Assembly: GCA_034190875.2 (NCBI GenBank)
Contig: CM067346.1
Coordinates: 46,003,432 to 46,067,431, forward strand
DNA: 64,000 bases
DNA from: Urechis unicinctus
Lineage: Eukaryota > Annelida > Polychaeta > Xenopneusta > Urechidae
Reading direction: 5' to 3'
Shown piece after piece: positions 1 through 12,060 of this stretch. Every line of letters begins with the position of its first letter. Positions within the stretch are counted from its first letter, which is position 1. Position numbers and translations under genes: made by a program. The notes beneath the pieces are model-generated. The model was not told the DNA's origin and did no database searches. It worked only from the letters and a program-made list of their open reading frames with translations.

Positions 1-1035
1 TGCGATCATGGAAAACGCAAGCATGAAATCTGGTATTTTAGTTGCCACATTTTAAAACTTTATTCATGTTTTACTTCAAACCTTAATTTTGGCCCCGGAT
101 AAATCTTTTAAATGATCCTTATCTTTATGATCGGTGTTACTATTTATACGCGGTGAACTCATCTAGCAAATTTTTCGGTTTAATACTGAAATTCGGACAT
201 TGGTCATTAATAAATTGCCAATGTTTAACCTAAATAGCCTTACTCGAGGGTTCGTTAACATTCTACATCTTGTGACGTATTGCCGGTGTACAAGCGGGAG
301 TGATTTCTGGGACAGATTTCTGTCATATACAGTTGGCTGTGTAGTTTCCCAGGGATAAACATTGTTTTTCCATCCATGTTTTCCATACATCTTATTCATT
401 ACAAAATCGATCCGACTGGCCCCTTATCCGTAACAGGTCTTAATGGGTATCTGCAGCAAAAGGCGACATTTTTGGCAACGTCATGGAATCCTGGCATGGA
501 ATCCCCTCTATAGGCCAATCACACGTCTCCGCAGTCATATTATAACCACGACGCCCAGACGGATATACCGGTCTCTGGTGTTGAAAGAGTTTAGGTGGTA
601 CATGGCAAAAGCTGCCGAAACCACTCAAATCTGAATAACCAACAACAACATCATGAACATGGGAGAGTTTAGGCTGTCGAATTGTTGAAGTGATTTTGTT
701 TTGCGGATGAAAGCATTATTGGAGATGATATGCGATATCTCCTCGATCCAAAGGGGTCAAGTGTCAATTTATCGGTAGCATTGTTAATAATTTACAGCGA
801 GTTTTGTCTGAACATTGTGACTTGATATGGGCGATAATAAACAGATAAAGCGATTGACGTGAAATATTGAGTTCGGTAACTTGAAGTGGTCAGGCGCTGC
901 ATTATATAAAACAACACGAGTGTTTAATGTACGCGAGTGAGTGAGTTTGAAACTAGTGTTTAATATCATAATATCAACATAAATATTGGTGTGTGTGTGA
1001 AGCATAGCCGTAGATAAATTTTGAAATGATATGAC
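1..1035. other. non-genic flank, no feature seen
   Basis: I see no gene, RNA or recognisable repeat here. Open frames on both strands (longest about 115 codons, 784-1131 minus) have low-complexity or unremarkable translations. The longest one owes its proline run to the G22 tract at its start, so I do not treat it as a gene. Confidence 0.5.
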
Positions 1036-1339
1036 GGGGGGGGGGGGGGGGGGGGGGCACTTAAGTGTATAGAGGTAGTATATATGTGCCGCGAGACGGG
1101 GTATGTTTTTTCGGCCTCTCAACTTGTACAACGGGTTATTTTGGCCTCATACTTGTACAACAGGGTTAATTTTTTCAGCTTCAAATCTGTTCGGAGGGTT
1201 ATACATTCGCATAATACCTTGTACGACGGGGTATGCTTTTGGCCATTTTGACCTTGTTCGACGGGTACGGGTTTTTTAGGTCCCGCGTCACACACCTATT
1301 CAGAATAAGGCCAAGTGCCCCCCCCCCCCCCCCCCCCCC
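1036..1339. repeat. 304-bp element capped by G22 and C22
   Basis: The sequence begins with 22 consecutive G followed by CACTT and ends with AAGTG followed by 22 consecutive C. This is a perfect 27-bp inverted repeat around a 250-bp core. The core is a degenerate tandem repeat, listed separately. The six bases ATATGA occur just outside each end (1029-1034 and 1344-1349) and could be a target duplication, although one to four other bases lie between them and the caps. The structure resembles a small non-autonomous inverted-repeat element. I do not recognise the family. The homopolymer lengths may be affected by sequencing error. Confidence 0.7.
1094..1290. repeat. degenerate 30-36 bp tandem repeat (about 6 copies)
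   Basis: Six imperfect units follow the pattern GACGGGGTATG, a T-run, GGCC, variable bases, then CTTGTAC. Units begin near 1095, 1130, 1160, 1192, 1225 and 1260. The fifth is closest to the first, and the middle ones have lost bases. The array fills the core of the G22/C22-capped element and is not coding. Confidence 0.65.
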
Positions 1340-1559
1340 GGGTATATGAGCGGGCTGATTATATAGTGCTCCCGGTCGTTGTATTCCCCCGAGGCCCTTG
1401 AACAGCCCACGCCATTGGTCCACGGTCTCTTGTCAGCCATTAATCAAAGGGATTTGGTACAGGCCACATCATGCTGATAATTAAGGGCTTATAGCTGGAA
1501 TAGTTTCATAACACACATGCTGCTGCTGATTAAATTATTATATACAACTAGGTTTTTGT

Positions 1560-1925
1560 GATGTTCACTCTCTCGACAGAATATTCACCTGACCCTAAAA
1601 TTCCCTTAACAAAAGAATATAGTGCACATGTGGTTTTGTCATACCCCAACCACTTTATTAAATAGCTCCACCCTCGTCCTCGTTTCATCCGTTTCAATAT
1701 GTCTTCCACTTCATATCTCCCTTCTTTCTTTCAATACTCTCTTCAAACACCTTCAACTGTACCTGTACTGGTGTCCTCCACAGAATCTACTGTTTCCATT
1801 ACCTTATTGTGGTCGTCGAAACTTGGCTCTACCTCATTCATTGAGTCATTTCCAACGTGGACCTCCACTGCACCTTCCAAGTTGTTGGTGACCACTGAAA
1901 CAGTGTTTAATCAAACATAGTTATC
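1560..1925 (-). pseudogene. chromodomain fragment, copy 1 (decayed)
   Basis: Minus-strand translation from about 1718 down to 1560 is 53 codons without a stop. It reads YEVEDILKRMKRGRGWSYL, then IKWLGYD, then KGILGSGEYSVERV. The Y-x-V-E-x-I-L start and the Y-L-I-K-W-x-G-Y core are the signature of a chromodomain, which binds methylated histone tails and also occurs at the C-terminus of some Ty3/gypsy (chromovirus) integrases. The usual TWEP segment is degraded to TTCALY. An in-frame stop lies a few codons upstream. Further upstream (to about 1925) is an acidic stretch in another frame that is shared with the second copy. There is no start codon or splice context, so this is a fossil of a host chromodomain gene or, more likely, of a mobile element. 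Confidence 0.6.
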
Positions 1926-2054
1926 CATTATCAATGACGATAACATTTCAAAAGAAACATATGCTACTGATAACATTATTAAATTCAACTGAGTTGACAT
2001 TAAAGATCCACATATCCAAAATAATGATTGATTATCTCTCTATAAGTTTTTTTA

Positions 2055-2285
2055 TGCTTTTCACACACTCAACAGAATATTCGCCTGCCCCAAAATTCCC
2101 TTGACAAAGGAATATGGTTCCCATGTGTTTGTATCCTTGCTTTTGTCCTTCACAGCATCTACAGCATCTGTTTCCATGTCAACAGTTGGCTGGACCTCAT
2201 TCATGGGAGGGAATTATTTCCAACGTGGACCTACACTGCATCTTGTCGGTGACCACTGAAACAGTGGTGATTTAATCATCAATAT
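2055..2285 (-). pseudogene. chromodomain fragment, copy 2 (deleted, decayed)
   Basis: This is a direct duplicate of the preceding fragment, about 0.45 kb away. Shared blocks are ACAGAATATTC/AAAATTCCCTT (1577 and 2070) and GGTGACCACTGAAACAGTG (1886 and 2248). In the minus strand this copy keeps TWEPYSFVKGILG, the segment corrupted in copy 1, but has lost about 130 bp covering the YEVEDIL and IKW part. Together the two copies confirm a chromodomain. Neither is functional. Confidence 0.55.
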
Positions 2286-2289
2286 GTAT

Positions 2290-3335
2290 GATGTTCTGAC
2301 TGACTATGATATGTGCTCTTATTGTTTTCAATGATATTGGTATCAGTTACTATAGCTGCATATCTTTTTTTTATAATACAATATATAATAATAGTGTTCA
2401 GTCTGGAACATTGTTGTATGTACCCTCAAACATTGTCTTTCCTGTGGGACAGAACAGCTTCCAGTTCAATCAGGTTGTAACTGCCTGGTCGCTAACAGAC
2501 AACCCCAGAAGGCATTTCTAATGCTTGCACCTTGCCAGCTTCCACCTTGGACATTTGCGCAGTGTCCCTATTGTTTCAGCTAATGCACTTACCGACAGAC
2601 CATTCAACATAGCATATCTTAATTAAAAAAGTACAATGCAGGTAAATAAAACGACATAAATACTAATGACACTAAGTTACTCTTGACAGTAATTTTCAAA
2701 TAGGTATGGTGCTTCACTAACCATATGCCTTGTTAAAGATGTGTTTACCCTTCTTCCTTTTATCTTAGCGGTTCGTTTCAGTTCTTGTGTATGCTTCTGA
2801 ACAGATATTAATATAATACTTGATATTACATTATTATCAATTGAATAAGCTAGGTAAACTAGCCCATTGATTCTACTAGCACCCCAATATCAAATCACAC
2901 AGGACATTACCTTAGAGTCAATATTCAATCAATATTTATTTCATGTAGGTGTTTTCAATTACAAAACCCATATAGCTAGATACTGTCATGAGTGTATTAC
3001 TTACAGCATAGCAGGAAAATGTCTGATTGATTGTGTGTGTGTGTGTTTAGGTTACTCATTTATGCTCCCTGCATTGATTTGGGGTGAAAGATACAGTGGA
3101 GAAAATGCTCCTTTCACTACTGAGTAACAGCTTGGCCAGATCTTCCAACTGGGCAAGAAAAGGTCTTGTCAGCGGTGTGTAGGGTTAGTAGATTAATGAT
3201 AATATTCAGTTGCCATAAATTATCAATAACCTGCATAAAATGTTTAATCAGATGTGGCTAAAATGCTGTCAATTAAGGAGGCAGATGTTGAGGAATGCAT
3301 CAACAAATGGCTTTTGGTAGCTAGTGACAGGAATG
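2290..3335. other. non-genic; one short peptide-like open stretch
   Basis: No gene is supported. A plus-strand stretch at about 3254-3397 is open and reads MLSIKEADVEECINKWLLVASDRNG before running into the A/GAA tract. It looks protein-like and follows an AG, but it matches no domain I recognise and has no partner exon, so I leave it unassigned. Confidence 0.3.
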
Positions 3336-3339
3336 GAGT

Positions 3340-3343
3340 AAAA

Positions 3344-3375
<32 letters not shown>

Positions 3376-3381
3376 GAAGAA
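3340..3381. repeat. A12 then (GAA)n microsatellite
   Basis: A run of A is followed by GAA trinucleotides with one interruption. It could be the tail of an old retroposon, but no body is recognised upstream. Confidence 0.85.
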
Positions 3382-3779
3382 TTTTTGTCAGTAGATAGTA
3401 AACTGTAACCACCATATTTCTGTCGGAGGCTTCAAATTTTTTGTTTGATTGTTTGTGTGTGTGTGTGGGTTTGTGGTGGTGGGTGGGTGGGTGAAAGGAA
3501 ACGAGCCAGCATATAAGTGTCTAGGCTTCTCTCCAATATGATGATTCAGTGAAAAACACATTGTTCTGTATTTTTTCTACATTATTTAGCTCACAATTTT
3601 GTACTTATGTTTTACAGTGAAACTTGACTCCAAAGCATTACAGCGAGAACTCAGATTCTGGTTCAGAATAAAAATATGACACTAAATAAAGTAGATGTTT
3701 TTCTGAGATCTGGTTGTTATTTATTTATACACATGGAAACTACAACTAAATCAGTTCAACCATGTCCACCTAATCGTTG

Positions 3780-4000
3780 GAACACTAGGTCTGGGACTAG
3801 GTAGGCTTGCCAACGTTGACAAAACATTAGCAAGCCTACATTGGTCTGCCGGATAAGACTACGGTGGGCCTATGTTGGTATGCCGACTTGGTGCCAGCAG
3901 TTTAGCCAGTGTTGGCCCAGTGTTGTAGTGCTATCTGTGTTGCAACAACATTCTGTGACTAACAGTAACGTTGGCGGAACGTTATGTGTTTGCTGGGTAT
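3780..4000. repeat. degenerate CCAACGTTG/TTGGC-rich repeat
   Basis: Short motifs related to GTTGGC, CCAACGTTG, GCCTACATTGG and TGTTGGTATGCC recur many times over about 220 bp, ending at TTTGCTGGGTA. This is a decayed short-period array of the kind often found in non-autonomous DNA elements. The boundaries are uncertain. Confidence 0.5.
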
Positions 4001-7000
4001 GATACAAAAAATATATATTGAAATACTATTCTTATACAAATTACCACACATTTAAAAAGATAGGAAATAGACCTGGCCGCAAAATATCTATTATACTAAG
4101 ATGTACTTTAGATTTCGGGCACCCAATTTGTATCGCTTTAACATGGACTAAACAAGGTAATATGCTTAATGTTGACGAAACACACCACTTCTAGACAGTT
4201 GAAAGTACCCGCTTGTCGGGGTGTTCAGACGCTTGCTGCGCCGTCAACATGTCAAGTCATGCCACGTGCTCAACATACACCTCTGATCCAGGCCGCTGAG
4301 ATCACCCTATCTGAATATATCAGGCTCTGTGATGGCCCCGTCAATTACAGTCATATATAGGCACTTTATCCACATTTTTTATCGCCACCCTGCAATACAC
4401 GACATTCGATAATCCAGTGAAACAAGCACTACACATAGAGCAAATAATCAGATCTAGGTATGTGGTGATTTCGCCGATGGACTGCAAATTATATTTGAAT
4501 CTGGTAACTGTTACCATGATATTAATAGTCTACTCGCTATAGGTGGACGTAATAGATTTCAATCAAGATTGTCTCGTTCACCCATATGATAGAATACCCT
4601 AATGATGGTCAAAATATACAAAGCAGGGCAATATAAGATACTATGCAATTAATCTCTGGAAAAAATACCAGCATATAATTCTACACATACCGCGTTAAAA
4701 TTTAATTCTTGGAATGATTGTTATACATCGGAGCCTGTGTTCACTTGTCGGTCACTTTAATAATAACGCCAGAATATTCTCTATCCCCGACAAGAAATCC
4801 TAAACATTTAACTACGGTAGTTAGTTTAATCAGGGTAAGGTGTAGCATGTGAGATAAATGAAGCGTTTTCAGATTAGCAGTAAAATGTTATTTTTTTATC
4901 AAAAGCCATCCATATGATATACTCATCTATCATATAAAATCTAGTTGTGTCGGATCTATCCTGTTAAAACCATAAGTTATCATAGGCAGCTCGAATATTT
5001 AATATGGATTTAAGTTGGGGTACAGTGGCGGACTCCGAAAGTGTTGTAAAGTTATGCACTCCGTGGTTTCCTGCTCCGCCGTGGACAGCTGATCCGTTAA
5101 TGTGAGTTTTACCGGGGTATAAACGCCACTCCCTTTGATCCCAAAATAACTGATAAGAGGTGGCGTGAATCTGCCGATTTATCGTGCATAAGCAATTGCC
5201 ATCCCCCTTATGACTCACGTCCATCAAAATTCGTCTGTGTTGCAAAGCTAGCATTGAAAACCCTTTAAGGTAAAATATAAAAGCGAAGATGAATATATGT
5301 TACAATTTACATCAAGTATATTGTCATAGACTTTGGGATAGAATTAGTAGTTAGCTATTGGCGAAATTATAGCAACTTAACATGATTTGCTAAGCGTCTC
5401 AGTCTGGGGAAGGACATGAGCTATGGTATCGACAATACCAGGAATCGCATGTGGTGAATTTGCAAAGGTTAATATTTGTCGCCACCTGGGATGTATAAGT
5501 TTAGTCAGGGTCGTTCATCAGGTCTGTTTGCAAGATATATTTAAAATATAGAGTTATATCTGGCCGCGTGTCAGGGAACACGATTTAATTTTCGATAAGA
5601 ACCAACGTGTCCATGACGTCAACGGAACCGCGTCAATCTAATCATTGACTATGGTCTTCACTCGCATTTGTGCTTCTTCTGTAGCACATAGTTATGTCCG
5701 GGGGTTATTTTAAATATACTACTAGAACTATCTTTGATTATATATCGACGACCACGAATAAGACTGATATAAATCTTACATGTAAAGGACTAACAAGTGT
5801 GACGTCACATCGCTGATTATGACGACATCATTATGTAGCCCCATAAAATAAAGTTATTCATGTTGTTGGGTCCAGTGTGGGGGTTTTCGCATCTTTGCGG
5901 GGCGCAACATGGGGTCGCACGGGATAATAACGGCATCACTTTGTAGCCTGATATATCCGGTGTCTAATAGTTCCGTTAGCAAAGCGATGTGGACGCTCTA
6001 GCGAGTGCTCTATCGACTGACCTCTATTTCACTGTCAAATTCGATTGATTTAATTATAAGCAAGCATATAAATTCACGTCAGAAATTTCCATATTGTAGC
6101 TCAAAACGCTATGATATTCTTGTTATTTTACTTGCAGAGACCCAGCACAAATGCCAGAGCTATTCTAGTCAATGTTCACATAGCTTGAGGTGGAATAATT
6201 CATCATTCCCCTATGTATTTTAGTGCATTCATCGGTTAATATCTTCATGGTACTGTATTGATATTATTGATGATGGCACAATAAGTCCTTAAGCTTGATA
6301 GCCATGCATAAATCAACACTAAATGAGAAAGTTCATAATATCAGGTTATTTTATTTCAGACATGCTGACAAGAGTGCAAAAATATGGAGATAATTGAAAA
6401 AGAATGTGCAAGATGTTGTAACAGCTTGATGGTGGTTGTCGAGCCTTGTTCTGTAGACCTTGGTTGCATAGTGAATAGAGAACAAACAACCTTGATGTTA
6501 CTTGCCAATTTCAGTCAGCTTCTTGTCAAACCTGTAATCAAATACATTTCTGACATTGTTTGCAAAAAATACACAACTAGATATAAAACATTCAATGAGA
6601 GGTCAATATACCTTGGATCTCTTCATCTTTTGGCATGAATTTCAATTTAAAGTAATGACTAGAGGACAATTAATCACTATTATGGTTTGATAAAGTATTT
6701 AACGACACACCAGGGTTAAACACTAATTCATAATTTTTTCATAAATAACTCGGCGAAGGTCATGCAGGGCAGATTTTTAGTCTGCAGGGTACAATTGTCA
6801 CAGGTGGGTCTTTGTGTAATTTGTGCCATCAAAAGTTTACAAACAGACAGGTACTTAGTAAACTCTGCTGAACAGAAGAGCTAAAAACTGTTTATGATAG
6901 TTACATACATGGTGAGCTTAGCTGTGATCCTCAGGGTTGTGTCTGCATCATCTGAGTCTAGCAGCCCAGACTGGAAATTCAATAAGCCAAGAAACAGGCA

Positions 7001-8635
7001 ATGAAAGTGATATTGGGGCAGCCCTCATCTCCTGCCACAGTTGTGGATTAGTCTGCGTCCCAGACTCTAGGGGTTCCGCTACGCTTCTCGCCCTAGAGAC
7101 TATTGAATATCAGTAACATGTAAACAGCGCCCACAGGCTTCAGGCTAGGGGACCTTGACTTGTTGTGGATACTCAAGAATCTTTCCACTGCGACTGATAC
7201 GGAACAGAGTGAAAGATTCCTTTTGTTACACAAAGGGAAATATGAATTGATCACACATATCTTATCTCATTTGTTAATCAATTTTTAAGATATATCACAA
7301 ATTACCTTGCCCAACTTTGAGGATGTGTGTATATCAGTGGAAGTGACAAATGCCTGCACTTAAATCTGTGCCTCAAGTGATAGGCACTGCAGTTGGTCAA
7401 GCTACCTTGCTATAACTCCTCGCTTGTTAGGGGTCAGTGGCCAGAAGCCATTCCTCAAAAGATTTGTGAGGTCCCTCTCTTCCATGCTGCAACACCTGAG
7501 TGGGTGCACCCTGCATAGCTGTAATATGCACAAATAGAGAGACTTATAAGATATGCATGTACATATACTTAAACTTTTTTAACCTCAGTTATTGTATTAC
7601 CATAATATTTATATCAAATCGATGAACCATTCATATGCATTTTTGCTGTGTCAGGTTCAATCAATGTGTGAAAGAAAGCAATGGTTAGGTGCTTGGCTTA
7701 TTTCGGTTAACTTACTTAAATATTAGTAAAGATGATGGTGCGTCCGGGGATTCATGAGGATCCTTGATTTGCTTCGAACCCGGGAGATCAGCAGTGATAA
7801 AATGGTCGCCCTGAATAGAGTAACACAATACAAAAAGGACCACAAGTAACTGTCAGCAATAGTTATTTCTTCATTAATAATACATACAGCAGTGGCGCCA
7901 TACCTGCCACTCATGAATGGGTGTTCAATGCGCCATAGTAGAGTCATATTGCAGACAGGCAATCAGGACAACGATAGGGTGCATCTGTACTGTCACAGCA
8001 CCAGCAGTGAGTGTTGTTATTATATGGTGCTCCCTGTCTGCTATCAATCAACTATTTATGATTGCAACCATTACAACAATATCGCTTACAGCTACAGGGT
8101 GAAACATTAACCATCACCTGATTGTCCCTGGCAAGTAGGGTAGCCATCGGACAAGTGAAGCTGCCATCTAACTTGTACAATGGGACAAGTCATTTTTTAT
8201 ATTCAAATTTGTTTTAAACAAAGTATATTAAGATCGATCAGCGATACCTGGGAACGTGGGTTCGGTTTACCAAAAAAGAAAACCTAAATTGTCTGTTTGC
8301 GACATCAACGGCTAAACTAACTGCATTGCAAGACTCACCGGGTGATCGGCGATTCCGGTAAATTCCTTGTTAGTCATATTTTCAATCGGACTAGTAAAAA
8401 TTAGCAGGACTTGATTGAAAAACATGAGGAGATGTTAACGAAGTGTTGTTTTACTTACGTCCATATCAGGAACTAAAAAAAATCATGCTAAAATTCCACT
8501 TGCTGCAGTAATTTACAAGCTTAGGATGAGCACTCTGGTAGCCTCACTCCCCGGTCTCCAAGGTGTAATTTTAACAGCTATGCTAGCTTAATTATCGGTG
8601 CAATATAAAAAAAGAAGCTGCGGCGATTAAACATA
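4001..8635. other. non-genic, no gene recognised
   Basis: I see no feature I can name. Open frames at 4964-5254 (minus, 96 codons) and 6384-6638 (plus, 84 codons) have no recognisable domain. A stretch near 8121-8195 contains repeated GGACAAGT/ACTTGT words and is probably a repeat remnant. Confidence 0.35.
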
Positions 8636-8639
8636 CAGG

Positions 8640-8745
8640 GCATGAAATTGGCAAATATGTGAATTGGCCCTCAATTTTTGTTCAACTGGCCCTTCAACAA
8701 AATGAACTGGCCCTACCAGTATTTAACTGGTCCTCTCAATGGCCT
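8640..8745. repeat. imperfect AACTGGCCCT repeat
   Basis: The word AA(C/T)TGG(C/T)CCT occurs four times at roughly 22-30 bp spacing, with two weaker flanking GGC words. The array is short and decayed. A frame starting at its 3' edge (8739-8945) is not recognised. Confidence 0.45.
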
Positions 8746-8945
8746 TTTTATTCACAATGCTGAAAGTAGAAGTGAAAAAGCTGAGTGAAGGTGGACTTTT
8801 TTCTAATTCATCACAGTTGCAGTCAGGTAAAGGTTTGACAAACTTGTCCATTGTTGTTAAACTTGGGAAAAATATTTTGCGTGAAGTATCAAATCAGAGA
8901 CTTGTAATGCCGGGAACATTCGACACTCATTTGCACTTGACATAG

Positions 8946-10830
8946 ACTGACCAATAAAAACGAGTTATACAAATTCATTGATAATCGTGTGCTTTCGTCA
9001 ATACACAAATAACCGAAGTACTCTGGATAAAAGCTGAGGTCAAGTCAATTGGGTCAGTTCACAATTTCAAACAATCGCGCTATTGTCAACATGTTTATCT
9101 TTTGACGTCGAGCATGGTAACAGAAAAGTTATCGGCCTGGCGGACGACAAATGTGACAAATGAGTCCGTGGAATATACTTTTTTATAACCAATTTCGTGC
9201 CCTGACATACTAACTTTGTTAAAAATAAACGTCAGAATTTTACGTTCTAACAAAGGGCAACAACATTGCTGGAAAACGATGAATTAATCAGTTGTATAAT
9301 ATAAATAACGATGCTAGATTTAATACCGCGCTGCTTATTAAAACACAAAACGTGTCCTTAAATATAGCAATGAGGTAAAATCTACGCGGATGTATAATTA
9401 TGCTAATGCTAACCTGACAAACCGCAAAATGACAAATGTTCCTGTTAGGGTTTTCTAGCCATGAAAGTTTTGTCAGATATGGTGACCAATTTATTGCCAG
9501 TCGACCCAAACTAAAGAACAAAAGCCATTGATGAGTCAATCTCAGTTGACCCCCTGCTAGTGCAGATTGAGGAAGAGACCATCCCACTACCTGCTTTATT
9601 TGAACGTACTCGAGCAAGAAGAGTAAATAAATGTCAGCTGATAAAAGTGGCAACACAGCATTACTGCATTATTATGTGACGGTAACCAATAAATATATAG
9701 GACTAATTTTTTCATTAAGCTTAATCAACCTCATCCAACGGGGCTTAGGCCTGCGACCTACACACACCATCGCCCCCTAGTCCTTACCCACACGGGCCAC
9801 AGCACTCGCCTGAAATTATCAAGCCACTGTTATATTATCGCTCATATCAATACAAAGTGTATTTCTCTGGCTTCACCTACATGCAAGAGACCAACACGCA
9901 ATGAGTATATATGAAACAATGCGAGTAAGGTACCTGTCATATACCATGAATATTCTCTGAATTATAACTCGTACAGTCCATTAGAACAGACACTACATTG
10001 CGTCACACGTGATATGCGACAGGCTTGTTGATCATTAAACTAGCTCGATAACGGTGCTTCCGCGGCGAACCGCCCTGAAAAGTCGAAGAAGGGGTTTGGA
10101 TCAATGATGCTTTTTAAAAATGTACCCATCACTGAAACTTCACTAGGCTAACGTCATCCCCGTCCAAGAACCTAAGCAACGAGCTTCTGAATATGATTCA
10201 AACATGTAATATCTAAAAACTTTATAGCTAAGTTATGGGAATCGTATATCAAGAGTTAATGACTTTGTGTTGGCCTGAATCAATCCATTATACTCCAATT
10301 CATCCCAGAATGCTCTGTGGACTAATTGTTTGAACAATTACTAAATGGTACATCAACTGCTGTTTCAATAGTAAGGCCATGTTGTTTACATCTTACATCG
10401 AGATCGCTAAAATAATGACCACATTATTTACGGCAAGCACCATCTCTCACATGATACCTGCAATATATCCTTCACACTCCAGGCACTTTGTCATCATTTG
10501 TGTCATCAGATTATCAATGAGAGAATTCGGTTCTGTTAGCACCTGTGTTTTTCCTTGCGTCATCACTGTGAAGGCATTGGACATATGATGATAATAAGCC
10601 ACCACAGATACTGTGTACCAATGATTTTGTAACAAATTGATCCGAATATGTAGTATTCTATTTGTATGATCAAGCCAAATACACGAAGGGACAAATTAAA
10701 GTCAGCCTAACTCATTACATCGCCAAATCATGAGCGCATTTTGCGTGACAGGGCGAAGTTTCCCAAAATGCAAAACACCTGATTCTATTGTGCCTGATAA
10801 TATTTCAACACTGCTGTGCAGCAACAGCAT
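8946..10830. other. non-genic, no gene recognised
   Basis: The longest open frame is 9288-9656 on the minus strand (122 codons). It has no recognisable domain, and I see no splice or promoter context that would support it. Confidence 0.35.
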
Positions 10831-11010
10831 CGGCAGAAGCAGCAGCAGCAGCAGCAACAGCAGCCGGTGTCTAGTCCACTGCATTAATCATCAACAATCT
10901 ACCTTCATGTTCTCGGTACTAAATAACAACATTTTCGGGGATAGCCTTTATGCAAGCATGTTATGCTGCCATATTGTAAATAATGTCGTTGCACAATGTG
11001 TGGTCCAGTA
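10740..11010 (+). repeat. array block D, copy 1
   Basis: The 3' part aligns by eye with about 15,200-15,350. Shared order: a GTGCAGCA-like start, TGCAT(C/T)AAT, CTGCCTTCAT or CTACCTTCAT, TTTTCGGG(A/G)AT, ATGCAAG and GCCATATT. The offset is about 4.35 kb. It is one of several blocks repeated at roughly 4.4-5.4 kb spacing in this window. Confidence 0.45.
10833..10865. repeat. (CAG)n microsatellite, interrupted
   Basis: AGC/CAG trinucleotides with GAA and CAA interruptions. It lies in a block (about 10,740-11,010) with a diverged direct duplicate near 14,990-15,350 that lacks the expansion. Confidence 0.85.
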
Positions 11011-11199
11011 TGGCATTGGAAACAAATAGGACGATCGAGACAATTCACACTTACAGTGCGGAACTGAGGTCAGGGGTCTTCACTCCAGTTAGATATATAT
11101 TCAATGATGACCATTGTAATGGTTAGTTAATCAAATATGGTGGTTTGTTTCGCCAAAGATGATGCCAATAGCTGGTCCTTAACGCTGATTAGTTTCCCA

Positions 11200-12060
11200 G
11201 GTCAACAGGTCAACAAGGCTTAATGCATACGATGTTCGCGATATAATCTGTAATCGCGTTTACTTAATATATGCAGCATCCCCAAAATCAAACACCATAA
11301 GGTGCAAGAATGGTTTATTTCTGTATCTTGATAATCGCTGCTGGTTTCATAGTTAGTGAAGCAGTGGTCTTTTTATCATAATGCTGTGGCATTCCTAACT
11401 ATATTAGTTTACTGTTCCTTTCGATCCAGACCAATTTCTCCAAAGATGTCTATTTTGGCAGATAATCATTAGCTTCTGGTCAATAAATCGTGCTGCCTTA
11501 ATATTTGATCATCAAAACGATATATTCTGTGAGGTTTGTGTCGCTTTACTAAAAAACAAGCGGGCTTTCACCACAAATATATTGCTGAATAAAGCGCAAG
11601 CCACCAACACATATACATATTTTTGCTTATATATTGGCGGACCAGTCAGTGGCAAATGCTGTACTTGATTGCAAAGCACGCCATCTCAGCATCAACCCTA
11701 TTGTAGTTCATAAGTAATTGCTACACTTTACCCTACCATGAAGTATATCATCTTCCGACCAACACAGTCTAGCGCACATGCTGAACCTATCTAACAGCGT
11801 ACTTTTTATCTTTGCATTTTAGTTTTCTACATTCGACATGAACAGCTTAAAGAAGCAGTTTATTTTTGTTACTAAGAGGAATAGCATAATACAGAAAAGT
11901 GTAATCGTCTGTATACATTGGATAATGTTGATCACGAGTAAGTTAACGTTGCATGAAATATACGACGCCGCATACTTTGTTGACACCATTTGCACATACA
12001 TCATTTGGGATATTATTTTTCGAAGTGCGGGCTTTTTTCGACAATACTGACTTGAGTAAA
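11200..12060 (+). repeat. array block S, copy 1
   Basis: Aligns in the same orientation with about 20,080-21,000, offset about 8.9-9.0 kb. Shared words include AAGG(C/T)TTAATGCATA, GTGC(T/C)G(C/T)CTTAATATTTGA, AGTGTAATC(G/A)TCT and ACACCATTTGCAC. Divergence is strong (roughly 65-70% identity where aligned), so the duplication is old. The offset is close to two array periods. Confidence 0.5.

Noticed and set aside
1031..1423. Proline- or glycine-rich frames
   Set aside because: They are translations of the G22 and C22 tracts.
7735..7800. tRNA-like B box (GGTTCGAAGC on the minus strand)
   Set aside because: The B box is incomplete and no A box lies at the right distance.
9288..9656. 122-codon minus frame
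   Set aside because: No domain, no splice or promoter context, and composition like the surrounding DNA.
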